This document shows, piece by piece, positions 16,372 through 22,449 of a stretch of DNA of 32,695 bases. Position 1 is the first letter of the stretch, and each line of letters opens with the position of its first letter. The stretch is from assembly GCA_018970765.1 (NCBI GenBank), contig JAGWVT010000026.1, forward strand, positions 1-32,695. Direction: 5' to 3'. Made by a program: the position numbers and the translations under genes. Under the pieces are notes generated by a model, which saw only the letters and a list, made by a program, of their open reading frames with translations, had not been told where the DNA came from and did no database searches. Source of the stretch: Actinomycetales bacterium. Its GTDB lineage: Bacteria; Actinomycetota; Actinomycetes; S36-B12.

Positions 16372-16512
16372 ATGCGCTGGGCTTTGGCATCCCTCGTCAT
16401 AGTTGGCACAGCCCTACTCATCCTGGGTGGCATCATGGGCCGAGTACAACTTCGCGCCTGCTGCGCCGACCTGCGGCGACCTGAAAGCGTTGATAGGCTC
16501 CCGCGCACCTAG
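16372..16512 (+). CDS. Small single-pass membrane protein, unrecognised
   Basis: 46 residues from the ATG at 16372. Residues 4-24 are a clear hydrophobic helix (ALASLVIVGTALLILGGIMG), followed by a short soluble tail with a Cys-Cys pair and several Arg. No family is recognised. It is divergent from sepH with a 93-base gap, and is followed after 12 bases by the next small gene in the same frame. There is no strong ribosome binding site, and a longer reading from 16123 would run antisense through sepH and is unlikely. Function unknown; the call rests on the membrane segment and its place in the gap. Confidence 0.45.
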   Translation: MRWALASLVIVGTALLILGGIMGRVQLRACCADLRRPESVDRLPRT

Positions 16513-16524
16513 GAAGGGCGGCAA

Positions 16525-16773
16525 ATGACCCCTGGCAGCGATGATTCCGCGGAGATCCTTCGGGAAATTTGGCGACAGGACTCGACGGCAATGCAAGAGC
16601 TTGACGCTGAATGCAGCCCCACCAAAGTCTGTCGGAATATGAAGGACGTAACGTTTGATGGCTTCGCCGAGGACGGGGTCGATCTCGCCACCTCCTGGCG
16701 CAACAAACTTGCCCGCGAGGGGAAGTTGAACGGCAGCCCGGTTTCGGATCTTGTCTTCGGTTCGTCTGACTAG
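16525..16773 (+). CDS. Small acidic soluble protein, unrecognised
   Basis: 82 residues, ATG preceded by AGGAAGGG at a suitable distance. The N-terminal half is acidic and probably helical (SAEILREIWRQDSTAMQELD), there are two Cys (residues 30 and 36), and no domain is recognised. Third codon positions are GC-rich as in neighbouring genes, and the stop lies four bases before the coxD ATG, which suggests a short operon leading into coxD. Competing minus-strand frames across the same bases have no sensible start context. It could also be non-coding leader of the coxD operon. Confidence 0.42.
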   Translation: MTPGSDDSAEILREIWRQDSTAMQELDAECSPTKVCRNMKDVTFDGFAEDGVDLATSWRNKLAREGKLNGSPVSDLVFGSSD

Positions 16774-16777
16774 CCAG

Positions 16778-17650
16778 ATGGATACCCGGCTCGCTGCACT
16801 TGATGTTGGGCAGCTCACCACACAATTGCGTGATCACGGCTACATCGCTGACCGCGGTCTGGCCACTGCCCTGCTGCTCGCCATCAAACTCGGCAAGCCC
16901 TTGCTGCTTGAAGGCGAAGTAGGTGTTGGCAAAACGCAGCTGGCCAAGACTCTCGCGGAGATGCTCGACCGTGAATTGATTCGGTTGCAGTGCTACGAGG
17001 GCATCGATATGTATCACGCACTCTACGAGTGGGACTACGCCCGACAGATGCTACACATTCGTGCCCTCGGTCAGGCCGGTCAAGGTACTGAGGACGCTGA
17101 CCTGTTTGGTGAACGTTTTCTTGTCGAACGTCCCCTACTCAAGGCCACGCGCGCTGGGGATAAGTGCGTACTGCTCATTGACGAAATTGATCGCGCAGAT
17201 GATGAGTTCGAGGCCTTTCTCCTAGAGCTGCTCGGTGACTTCCAGGTCACGATCCCCGAAGTGGGCACTGTTCGCTCGTCAACGCCCCCGATTGTCATTC
17301 TTACATCGAATAGAACTCGCGAATTGCACGACGCCTTGAAACGACGTTGCCTTTATAGCTGGATCGGTTTCCCCGAGCAGGAGCGTGAAGTGGAGATCGT
17401 CAGGACACGGGCTCCCCAAGTTTCAGCCACCTTAGTGACCCAGGTTGTCGCCGCCGTTCACCGACTGCGCGCCATGGAGCTAGAGAAGCTTCCTGGGATT
17501 GCAGAGACGATTGACTGGACCGAGAGTTTGGATGCCTTAGCTGCTACAAGTCTCGATGAGTTAAATGCTCTCGACACGCTAGGTGCAGTGGTGAAGGACC
17601 GCGATGACCTGGAGTTCACCTCACGGAATATCCGGGATGTCATCAGTTGA
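16778..17650 (+). CDS. coxD: MoxR-type AAA+ ATPase for CO dehydrogenase maturation
   Basis: 290 residues from the ATG at 16778; a TTG at 16751 would add nine residues that do not look conserved and would overlap the upstream gene. The start region 'HGYIADRGLATALLLAIKLG' is typical of CoxD/MoxR proteins. Walker A is GEVGVGKT (about 45-52), Walker B is CVLLIDEIDRAD (about 128-139), and 'VILTSNRTRELHDALKRRCL' gives sensor 1 and the arginine finger. In Afipia carboxidovorans (Oligotropha), CoxD acts with CoxE to install sulfur and copper in the Mo-Cu site of CoxL; the same role is inferred here. The end overlaps the coxE start by 14 bases. coxD and coxE are in a separate operon from coxMSL. Confidence 0.88.
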   Translation: MDTRLAALDVGQLTTQLRDHGYIADRGLATALLLAIKLGKPLLLEGEVGVGKTQLAKTLAEMLDRELIRLQCYEGIDMYHALYEWDYARQMLHIRALGQAGQGTEDADLFGERFLVERPLLKATRAGDKCVLLIDEIDRADDEFEAFLLELLGDFQVTIPEVGTVRSSTPPIVILTSNRTRELHDALKRRCLYSWIGFPEQEREVEIVRTRAPQVSATLVTQVVAAVHRLRAMELEKLPGIAETIDWTESLDALAATSLDELNALDTLGAVVKDRDDLEFTSRNIRDVIS

Positions 17651-18773
17651 TTTCGACGCAGTCCTCGTTGGCTTTGCCCATGAACTGCGCGATGCCGGCA
17701 TTCGCATCGGTACCGATGATGTCATCACATTCTGCGGCGGCGCCGCGGAGTTGGATGTCACCGACCTGCTGGACATCTACTGGAGTGGCCGCGCCGCATT
17801 GGTCCGACGCCCAGACCAGGTGCCTACTTACAACGCGATCTTTCGACGCTATTTTCTTGAAATCGACCCGTCGGTAGCCGAACAACCACGTCACGTGTTT
17901 CGGGCAGCATCCAATGCCGGAGCCACCCTGGAGATCCCGAACACTGAGCCCGGGCTACCCGGCGACTTAAGCCCCGATGAAGTTAAGCTCGGCTACCTTG
18001 CCAGTACCTCTGAGGTATACCGACATAAGGCCTTCTCGGAGTGCAATCCCGACGAACTTCGTCAGGTCAGGCGGCTAATTACTCGCCTGCGCGTAAGACC
18101 GCCCGTACGACGCACGCGTCGAACCGTGCGTGCCAAACGCAGCATGAGCCTGGACCTACGCCGGATGGCTCGCGACTCCATGCGAACTCTCGGCGAGTCC
18201 CGGGGGCTCGCCTACAAGACACGCAAGATCAAACTGCGACCCCTCGTCCTGATACTTGATGTTTCAGGCTCCATGGCCGACTACTCAAGGAACCTGGTGC
18301 AGTTCGCCTATTCTGCACGCAGAGCCAATGCCAAGGTCGACGTCTTCTGCTTCGGTACGCGCCTGACAAGAATTACCAAGTCCCTTGATCGGCGGAATCC
18401 AGACGACGCAATGCGCCTGGCCGGTGAGGCCGTCCTGGACTGGGACGGTGGAACACGGATCGGTGACTCCCTGAAGGAATTCACCCGTCAGGCTCGTCGG
18501 GCACGTCTAGGCCGTGGCGCCATAGTGATGATCTGCTCTGACGGCTTGGATCGCGGCGACCCGAAGGCACTAGCTGATTCCATGGAAGCCCTCTCGCGGA
18601 TTGCCCACCGAATCCTGTGGATCAATCCACACAAGGGAGATGTCGTGGACTACGTCCCCGCCTCACTGGGCATGATCGTCGCGGAACCGTATATCGATGA
18701 GTTTCATTCCGGTCATAATTTGGCCAGTTTGGAACAGTTAGCTCAACGCCTCGCGGCTGTGGGCTCGTCATGA
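17637..18773 (+). CDS. coxE: VWA-domain protein CoxE
   Basis: 378 residues from the ATG at 17637; an ATG at 17604 would overlap coxD more deeply without adding recognisable sequence. Residues 1-60 show the usual CoxE opening (FAHELRDAGIRIGTDDVITF). A basic, Arg-rich linker (about 150-200) precedes a von Willebrand A domain (about 205-370) whose MIDAS starts with DVSGSM (the DxSxS pattern) and continues with 'GTRIGDSLKEF' and ICSDGLDRGD. CoxE partners the CoxD ATPase in building the active site of CO dehydrogenase, as other MoxR/VWA pairs do for their targets. Fourteen bases overlap with coxD show coupling. No membrane segment or signal peptide is visible. Confidence 0.88.
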   Translation: MSSVDFDAVLVGFAHELRDAGIRIGTDDVITFCGGAAELDVTDLLDIYWSGRAALVRRPDQVPTYNAIFRRYFLEIDPSVAEQPRHVFRAASNAGATLEIPNTEPGLPGDLSPDEVKLGYLASTSEVYRHKAFSECNPDELRQVRRLITRLRVRPPVRRTRRTVRAKRSMSLDLRRMARDSMRTLGESRGLAYKTRKIKLRPLVLILDVSGSMADYSRNLVQFAYSARRANAKVDVFCFGTRLTRITKSLDRRNPDDAMRLAGEAVLDWDGGTRIGDSLKEFTRQARRARLGRGAIVMICSDGLDRGDPKALADSMEALSRIAHRILWINPHKGDVVDYVPASLGMIVAEPYIDEFHSGHNLASLEQLAQRLAAVGSS

Positions 18774-18786
18774 GAGGTGGGCGAGG

Positions 18787-19077
18787 GTGAAGTACAGCGT
18801 TTCCCTGCAAACCGAAGGTGACCGAGAGATCACGCTCGATGAGGTCGTTGACCTTGCCGATGCTGTAGCGCCCCTGAATGGTATTGCTACCGGAATGGGC
18901 ACCTTCGGATATGGTGCGCAGATCGTGGTCGAAGCTGAGTCGTCCCAAGAAGCCGCAACATTGGCGTTAGAACTTTTCGAACGCGCCGTTGCGTCTACCA
19001 CGCTGCCGGTATGGCCCATCGTGCGAGTGGAGACGCTGGGCGAGGATGAAGATTTTGCCGAAGACGACTTCGCATGA
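18787..19077 (+). CDS. Small acidic protein in the coxDE operon, unrecognised
   Basis: 96 residues, GTG start 13 bases after the coxE stop, with GAGAGG and GCGAGG upstream. The sequence is predicted alternating strand and helix (KYSVSLQTEGDREITLDEVV; QIVVEAESSQEAATLALELF), suggesting a small ferredoxin-like alpha/beta fold, with an acidic C-terminus ending DEDFAEDDFA. No family name can be given. Its last bases overlap the next gene's ATG by 4, so it is translated with both coxDE and the 147-residue gene. A helper in CO dehydrogenase maturation is possible from context only. Confidence 0.75.
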   Translation: MKYSVSLQTEGDREITLDEVVDLADAVAPLNGIATGMGTFGYGAQIVVEAESSQEAATLALELFERAVASTTLPVWPIVRVETLGEDEDFAEDDFA

Positions 19078-19517
19078 TTCGACTTGGGAGTCTGGCCGGC
19101 TACGCCTTCGAGGGTCCCCGCACACTGGCTGGTTGGTCCCCTCCGGCCGAGGCCGCAGTTTATGCCGTTCTTGCGAAGAGCAATCCAGCTCGTCCCCAGG
19201 AGTTCTCGGTGATCTATGTCGACCACGCGGAAAACCTGCAAGAAGTGGGCTTTCCATTTCGCCACCCACGATCGGCGGCCTGGGTTCAACGCGCAGGTGA
19301 CAAATACGGGCTGCACGTGTGCTGGCTCCAAGTGCCAGGAGGCACTCGCGCTCATCGAGAGCAGATCACCCGCGAACTCATCGCCATTTATGAGCCCAGT
19401 TGCAATGCGGAGCAGTTCATCCAGGCATGGAAAGACGAGTGGATCGGCGAGTACGAGACACCGATGACGGATCCCCTAACGACAGGGCGTGATCCACAGA
19501 CGTCGGCGTCGCCCTAG
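19074..19517 (+). CDS. Unrecognised protein, possibly a degenerate GIY-YIG fold
   Basis: 147 residues, ATG in a 4-base overlap with the preceding gene. Residues 22-65 read AAVYAVL, then VIYVDHAENLQEVGFPF, which resembles the spacing of the GIY and YIG strands of GIY-YIG nucleases, but the second motif is YVD rather than Y-[IV]-G. Later parts (GGTRAHREQITRELIAIYEP, then QAWKDEWIGEYE) look conserved but are not a known catalytic set. If the fold is right, nuclease activity is doubtful. It is the last gene of the coxDE operon, and its TAG shares bases with the opposite-strand stop. Confidence 0.72.
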   Translation: MIRLGSLAGYAFEGPRTLAGWSPPAEAAVYAVLAKSNPARPQEFSVIYVDHAENLQEVGFPFRHPRSAAWVQRAGDKYGLHVCWLQVPGGTRAHREQITRELIAIYEPSCNAEQFIQAWKDEWIGEYETPMTDPLTTGRDPQTSASP

Positions 19518-19535
19518 TCGATGTCGACGCCGACG
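19501..19535. terminator. Bidirectional hairpin over two overlapping stop codons
   Basis: An 11-base perfect inverted repeat: CGTCGGCGTCG at 19501-19511 and CGACGCCGACG at 19525-19535, with a 13-base loop that contains CTAG at 19514-19517. That CTAG holds the TAG stops of both converging genes. The stem is very GC-rich. No long T run follows on either side, so it may slow polymerase or block read-through between the coxDE and coxMSL arms rather than act as a textbook intrinsic terminator. Confidence 0.7.
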
Positions 19536-19873
19536 GCTTCCATTAGGCGTGAGCGGCGAGTACCCATGGCAGGCTTCGCCACGCCATCGGCAACATGCTC
19601 GTCATGCGCGAAGGTAGCCCCGGCGACGATGCCCTCCCCCATGCCGTAGAGCAACGGGAGTGCGCCCGCTACTACCCGGCCGGTGGTGTTGATCGACGTC
19701 AACCCCGGTTCGATGGCTTCGGCATCCTGCTTGATCTGCCACACGAGGTTTGCAGATTCCTCCAGATCCGCGGCAACCCTCTTCAACTGTGAACTCACGA
19801 TGAAGAGGTAGACCGCAAGCCCCGCAATCAGAGCCGCGATGTCTATAACAGACCACAAAGCCAGGGAACTCAT
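19514..19873 (-). CDS. Small single-pass membrane protein 5 of the cox array
   Basis: 119 residues, the last gene of the minus cox operon, starting in a 4-base ATGA overlap. A membrane helix at residues 5-27 (LWSVIDIAALIAGLAVYLFI) is followed by a helical stretch with charged residues (LKRVAADLEESANLVWQIKQ) and a Gly/Ala-rich region, then a basic tail. It is the longest of five neighbouring proteins that share the plan of N-terminal membrane helix plus short amphipathic helix. Sequence identity between them is low, so common descent is inferred only from plan and adjacency. No family is recognised. Confidence 0.82.
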   Translation of the reverse strand: MSSLALWSVIDIAALIAGLAVYLFIVSSQLKRVAADLEESANLVWQIKQDAEAIEPGLTSINTTGRVVAGALPLLYGMGEGIVAGATFAHDEHVADGVAKPAMGTRRSRLMEAVGVDID

Positions 19874-20145
19874 GAGCGCACCTTGTCCAGAACTCGGCCG
19901 AGGAAGAGATGGTGTTCGAGTCCCTCAGCCAACACGGCTTCGACACCTCCGGCAGTCGTGGTGATGAGGGCGGTATCTGCGGTGTTTGCCTTGATGGCAA
20001 TCAGCGTGGCTTTGATGGCAGCCACCCGCTTACGGATCCTATGAACCAACAGCACCAGGATCGTCAGGAGCAGAGCGACCGCCAGCACCACAACGATCCC
20101 AAGGATGTTGGCCACTTGCCAGAGTTGTTCGACCTGCGCATCCAT
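19870..20145 (-). CDS. Small single-pass membrane protein 4 of the cox array
   Basis: 91 residues with GGGAGG ahead of the ATG. The membrane helix is at 13-35 (ANILGIVVVLAVALLLTILV), followed directly by His-Arg-Ile-Arg-Lys-Arg, which places the C-terminal part in the cytoplasm. The rest is Ala/Thr/Ile-rich and probably helical (RVAAIKATLIAIKANTADTA). It starts one base after its upstream neighbour ends and overlaps the next gene by 4. Unrecognised; a role at the membrane with CO dehydrogenase is inferred from context. Confidence 0.82.
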   Translation of the reverse strand: MDAQVEQLWQVANILGIVVVLAVALLLTILVLLVHRIRKRVAAIKATLIAIKANTADTALITTTAGGVEAVLAEGLEHHLFLGRVLDKVRS

Positions 20146-20146
20146 G

Positions 20147-20401
20147 TCAGCCTCCCAACCTGGTTCGCCCGCGCTTTAGGCCACCAATCACAGCCAAGGC
20201 GGATTCGATGGTTTCGTTCAACCCCTTCAGGCCGGCGGTATTGATCTCCGCCTGCTGCAGACCGCTCAGAATGCTGCCCGCCTGATTACCAATCTTTGCT
20301 GCCAACAGCAGGATTGGAACGACGAGTGCAACAACGACCAGCACCACGACTAGGCCGATCACGAAGCCGATCAGCCAACCCTCATGTCCAGTGAAGTCCA
20401 T
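20147..20401 (-). CDS. Small single-pass membrane protein 3 of the cox array
   Basis: 84 residues with AGGAG before the ATG. A long, Val-rich membrane helix spans about 10-34 (WLIGFVIGLVVVLVVVALVV). The short soluble tail is helical with Gly breaks (ILSGLQQAEINTAGLKGLNE) and ends in a basic RGRTRLGG. No family recognised. Same size and layout as its neighbours, with 1 to 7 bases between genes. Confidence 0.82.
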   Translation of the reverse strand: MDFTGHEGWLIGFVIGLVVVLVVVALVVPILLLAAKIGNQAGSILSGLQQAEINTAGLKGLNETIESALAVIGGLKRGRTRLGG

Positions 20402-20408
20402 GACTCTC

Positions 20409-20636
20409 CTAGATCGATTCCGCGAAACTACGAACCGGGGCCAAACTGGCGTTCACTGAAGCCACCACCGGTGCGACCGTTGAGGTCTTGGCCACGATCA
20501 CCTGCACACCACCGTCCAGCGCCGCGAGTGACTGCGAAGTTGCGCGCAGATGAAGGATTGCTCGGAACAGGCCAAGGGCGGCCGCGGCAATGATCAGTGC
20601 GCCGACGACAAGTGTCACGATTGCGTCTACGGGCAT
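20409..20636 (-). CDS. Small single-pass membrane protein 2 of the cox array
   Basis: 75 residues, the shortest of the five, with a strong AGGAGGA before the ATG. The membrane helix is at 5-27 (AIVTLVVGALIIAAAALGLF). The tail (ILHLRATSQSLAALDGGVQV, then repeated Val/Ala/Ser) is weakly amphipathic. No motif that would bind a cofactor is seen. Unrecognised. Confidence 0.8.
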   Translation of the reverse strand: MPVDAIVTLVVGALIIAAAALGLFRAILHLRATSQSLAALDGGVQVIVAKTSTVAPVVASVNASLAPVRSFAESI

Positions 20637-20645
20637 CGATTCCTC

Positions 20646-20900
20646 CTAACCAAGTAGTTTCGACACGGGACCGGCGTAGCGAACCGCGCCATTGGCAACT
20701 TCCTTGATGACGACATCGGTCGTTGCCAGCAGTTCGGGGGCGGTATTCAGTTCTCCGATCAACGCCACGCCGCCACCCAGAGCATCATCCGCAGCGCCAC
20801 GAATCTGCTCCAGGGCTGCAAGTAAGCGATTCAGCAGCGCCACAAGGATCGGCACCACTGCAACGATGAGAACGAGGTTCCCGATCATCCACAGACTCAT
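20646..20900 (-). CDS. Small single-pass membrane protein 1 of the cox array
   Basis: 84 residues, 14 bases after coxG, with AGAGGT ahead of the ATG. The membrane helix is at 4-26 (WMIGNLVLIVAVVPILVALL). The tail begins with an amphipathic helix (LLAALEQIRGAADDALGGGV) and holds a segment that reads 'ELLATTDVVIKEVANGAVRY'. It directly follows the gene for CoxG, a protein known to connect CO dehydrogenase with the membrane, so a docking or quinone-access role is plausible but not shown. Unrecognised. Confidence 0.82.
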   Translation of the reverse strand: MSLWMIGNLVLIVAVVPILVALLNRLLAALEQIRGAADDALGGGVALIGELNTAPELLATTDVVIKEVANGAVRYAGPVSKLLG

Positions 20901-20914
20901 ATGTACCTCTCGAT

Positions 20915-21502
20915 CTAGCGGCTCGGAGCAGGCTGATAGGGCAGGAAGAAGCGAGCAAAAACACGTTTGGCAGCCCGCAGGAACGCGGTAAAGCCGATTG
21001 CCAAGCCACTAGCTGCCTGCGGAGCGTCAACGGCCATAGGGTCCCGGCCCTCCGCAATGGCCGTCATGCGCAACTTCATGGAGTCGGCGGTCTGGTTCAC
21101 GAGGACCGCCGTTACGTCCTGCACAAGGCCACGGCCATACTGCGCTGCAGCGCCCGAGATAGCCATATCCATATTCATATTGACACGAGTTGAGGCACCT
21201 AGTGGCTGCAGCGTGACCGTGAGTAGCGCGTTGGCGGCCCCACGACCCTTCTTGTCCGCTCCAGCCGCGTCAAGCACGATGGCTTTCTTGGCATCGTCCC
21301 GACTCTTCACCTTGACCGCCCCGGTGAACTCCAACTTGACCGGTCCGGCCGAGATGATCACGTCCCCCTGGTACTCGGTGTCGCTCACCTGATTAGTCAG
21401 ATCCGCGCCAGGAATACAGGCTGCGACGAGAGGGATGTTGTCGAAGAATGTCCAGACCTGGTCAACCGGTTGGTTGAGGTCGAAGGTTTGCGTGATCAGC
21501 AT
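20915..21502 (-). CDS. coxG: CoxG, SRPBCC-type CO dehydrogenase membrane/quinone adaptor
   Basis: 195 residues from the ATG at 21502, chosen for the AGGAGGT six bases upstream and the usual CoxG opening (LITQTFDLNQPVDQVWTFF). The SRPBCC domain (1-150) includes PLVAACIPGADL, 'YQGDVIISAGPVKLEFTGAV', 'NMNMDMAISGAAAQYGRGLV' and a final helix. The C-terminus (about 165-190) is a hydrophobic and basic helix (FTAFLRAAKRVFARFFLPY) suited to membrane contact. CoxG tethers CO dehydrogenase to the membrane in Afipia and has been reported in mycobacteria to carry menaquinone to the enzyme. The gene overlaps the upstream XdhC-YHS gene by 7 bases, and five small membrane protein genes follow it. Confidence 0.92.
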   Translation of the reverse strand: MLITQTFDLNQPVDQVWTFFDNIPLVAACIPGADLTNQVSDTEYQGDVIISAGPVKLEFTGAVKVKSRDDAKKAIVLDAAGADKKGRGAANALLTVTLQPLGASTRVNMNMDMAISGAAAQYGRGLVQDVTAVLVNQTADSMKLRMTAIAEGRDPMAVDAPQAASGLAIGFTAFLRAAKRVFARFFLPYQPAPSR

Positions 21503-22449
21503 TGGACCTCCTGTTGGATGAACGCGGCTGGATCCTTCTGGAAGGCCACGCGGCACCCGGGTGCGCAGAAATAGTAGGTGGTTCCCTGGTACTCAAGGGG
21601 GCGATTTGCTGAGTTTGCTGTGACTGTCATCCCGCAGACGGGGTCAACGACGTCAGCCGGTTCAAGGAGAGGCAGCATGCGCCGTGAATTTGTCTTGAGT
21701 TCCCCTGCGGCGCGTAGCTGAACAAGCTCCGCAAGGATCGCCACCGAGATTTCTCGGTGGCCCGTGTGACCCAGGTCAAGACCAATGGGAACGCGCAAAC
21801 ACTCAAGTTTTTCTGCGGAAACGCCCTGCCCACGCAAGTAGCTCAAGACAGTTTCTCCGCGGCGCCGAGAGGCCACGAGCCCCAGGTAGCACGGTTCCGA
21901 CTGCAGTGCCTCTATGAGTACGTCCTCATCACCATGGCCCTGCGTTGCAACTACCACAATGGTTTGAGGTGCCACACGAGCGGCAGAGAAGTGCCCAGCC
22001 TCGACGAGCTCGCCCTCCCAGCCAAGATCATTTATCAAGGACACCAGAGTCCGCGCCATCGGTGAATTACCGACAACCATTACCTGCGGGACTGCCAGGA
22101 CCGGCTCAATGAAGATCTGCAGTGCACCATCACTTTGGCAGGAGATTGGGATTGTCATCACTCCTTCCGGCACCTGCATTGAGCTGAAGTCTTCGGGTTG
22201 GCCCAACCACACCAAACTTGCCGTGCCTTCGGCTAGGACCTGCTTGGCCTGACGAATTAGAACGGGTTCGGCGCATGCGCCACCGATCCATCCGAAGACC
22301 AAGCCGTCCTCGGTAACGATCGCCCGCGACCCGGGTTGGCCCGATGAGGGCGCCTTCCGCCAGACCACTGTGGCAAGTGCGAATGACTCCCCCGCGCGCC
22401 TTAATTCCTGGGCACGCAGGAGTACCTCTAATCCATCCGGTGCGGTCAC
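21496..22449 (-). CDS. XdhC/CoxI family maturation protein with C-terminal YHS domain
   Basis: 317 residues, GTG start overlapping the coxL stop (GTGA). Residues 15-80 are the XdhC/CoxI N-terminal domain (ATVVWRKAPSSGQPGSRAIV; WIGGACAEP). Residues 115-245 form the Rossmann-like C-domain (VMVVGNSPMARTLVSLIND; TIVVVATQGHGDEDVLIEAL; 'YLGLVASRRRG'). Residues 270-315 are a YHS domain, with CGM and, further on, 'FCAPGCRVAFQKDPAAF', a likely metal-binding module. XdhC-type proteins bind and sulfurate the molybdenum cofactor before insertion into their enzyme. Copper or another soft metal is an obvious candidate ligand for the YHS Cys residues in a Mo-Cu enzyme locus, though this is inference. Confidence 0.88.
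   Translation of the reverse strand: MTAPDGLEVLLRAQELRRAGESFALATVVWRKAPSSGQPGSRAIVTEDGLVFGWIGGACAEPVLIRQAKQVLAEGTASLVWLGQPEDFSSMQVPEGVMTIPISCQSDGALQIFIEPVLAVPQVMVVGNSPMARTLVSLINDLGWEGELVEAGHFSAARVAPQTIVVVATQGHGDEDVLIEALQSEPCYLGLVASRRRGETVLSYLRGQGVSAEKLECLRVPIGLDLGHTGHREISVAILAELVQLRAAGELKTNSRRMLPLLEPADVVDPVCGMTVTANSANRPLEYQGTTYYFCAPGCRVAFQKDPAAFIQQEVQC
21506..21512 (-). promoter_or_regulatory. Ribosome binding site fixing the coxG start
   Basis: AGGAGGT on the minus strand, immediately before the ATG at 21502. It shows that the longer open frame from 21556, which reads through the YHS part of the upstream gene, is not the real start. Confidence 0.75.

Noticed and set aside
16414-17017. Minus-strand frames across the start of coxD
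   Set aside because: They overlap the conserved CoxD N-terminus, have no recognisable motifs, and lack ribosome binding sites.
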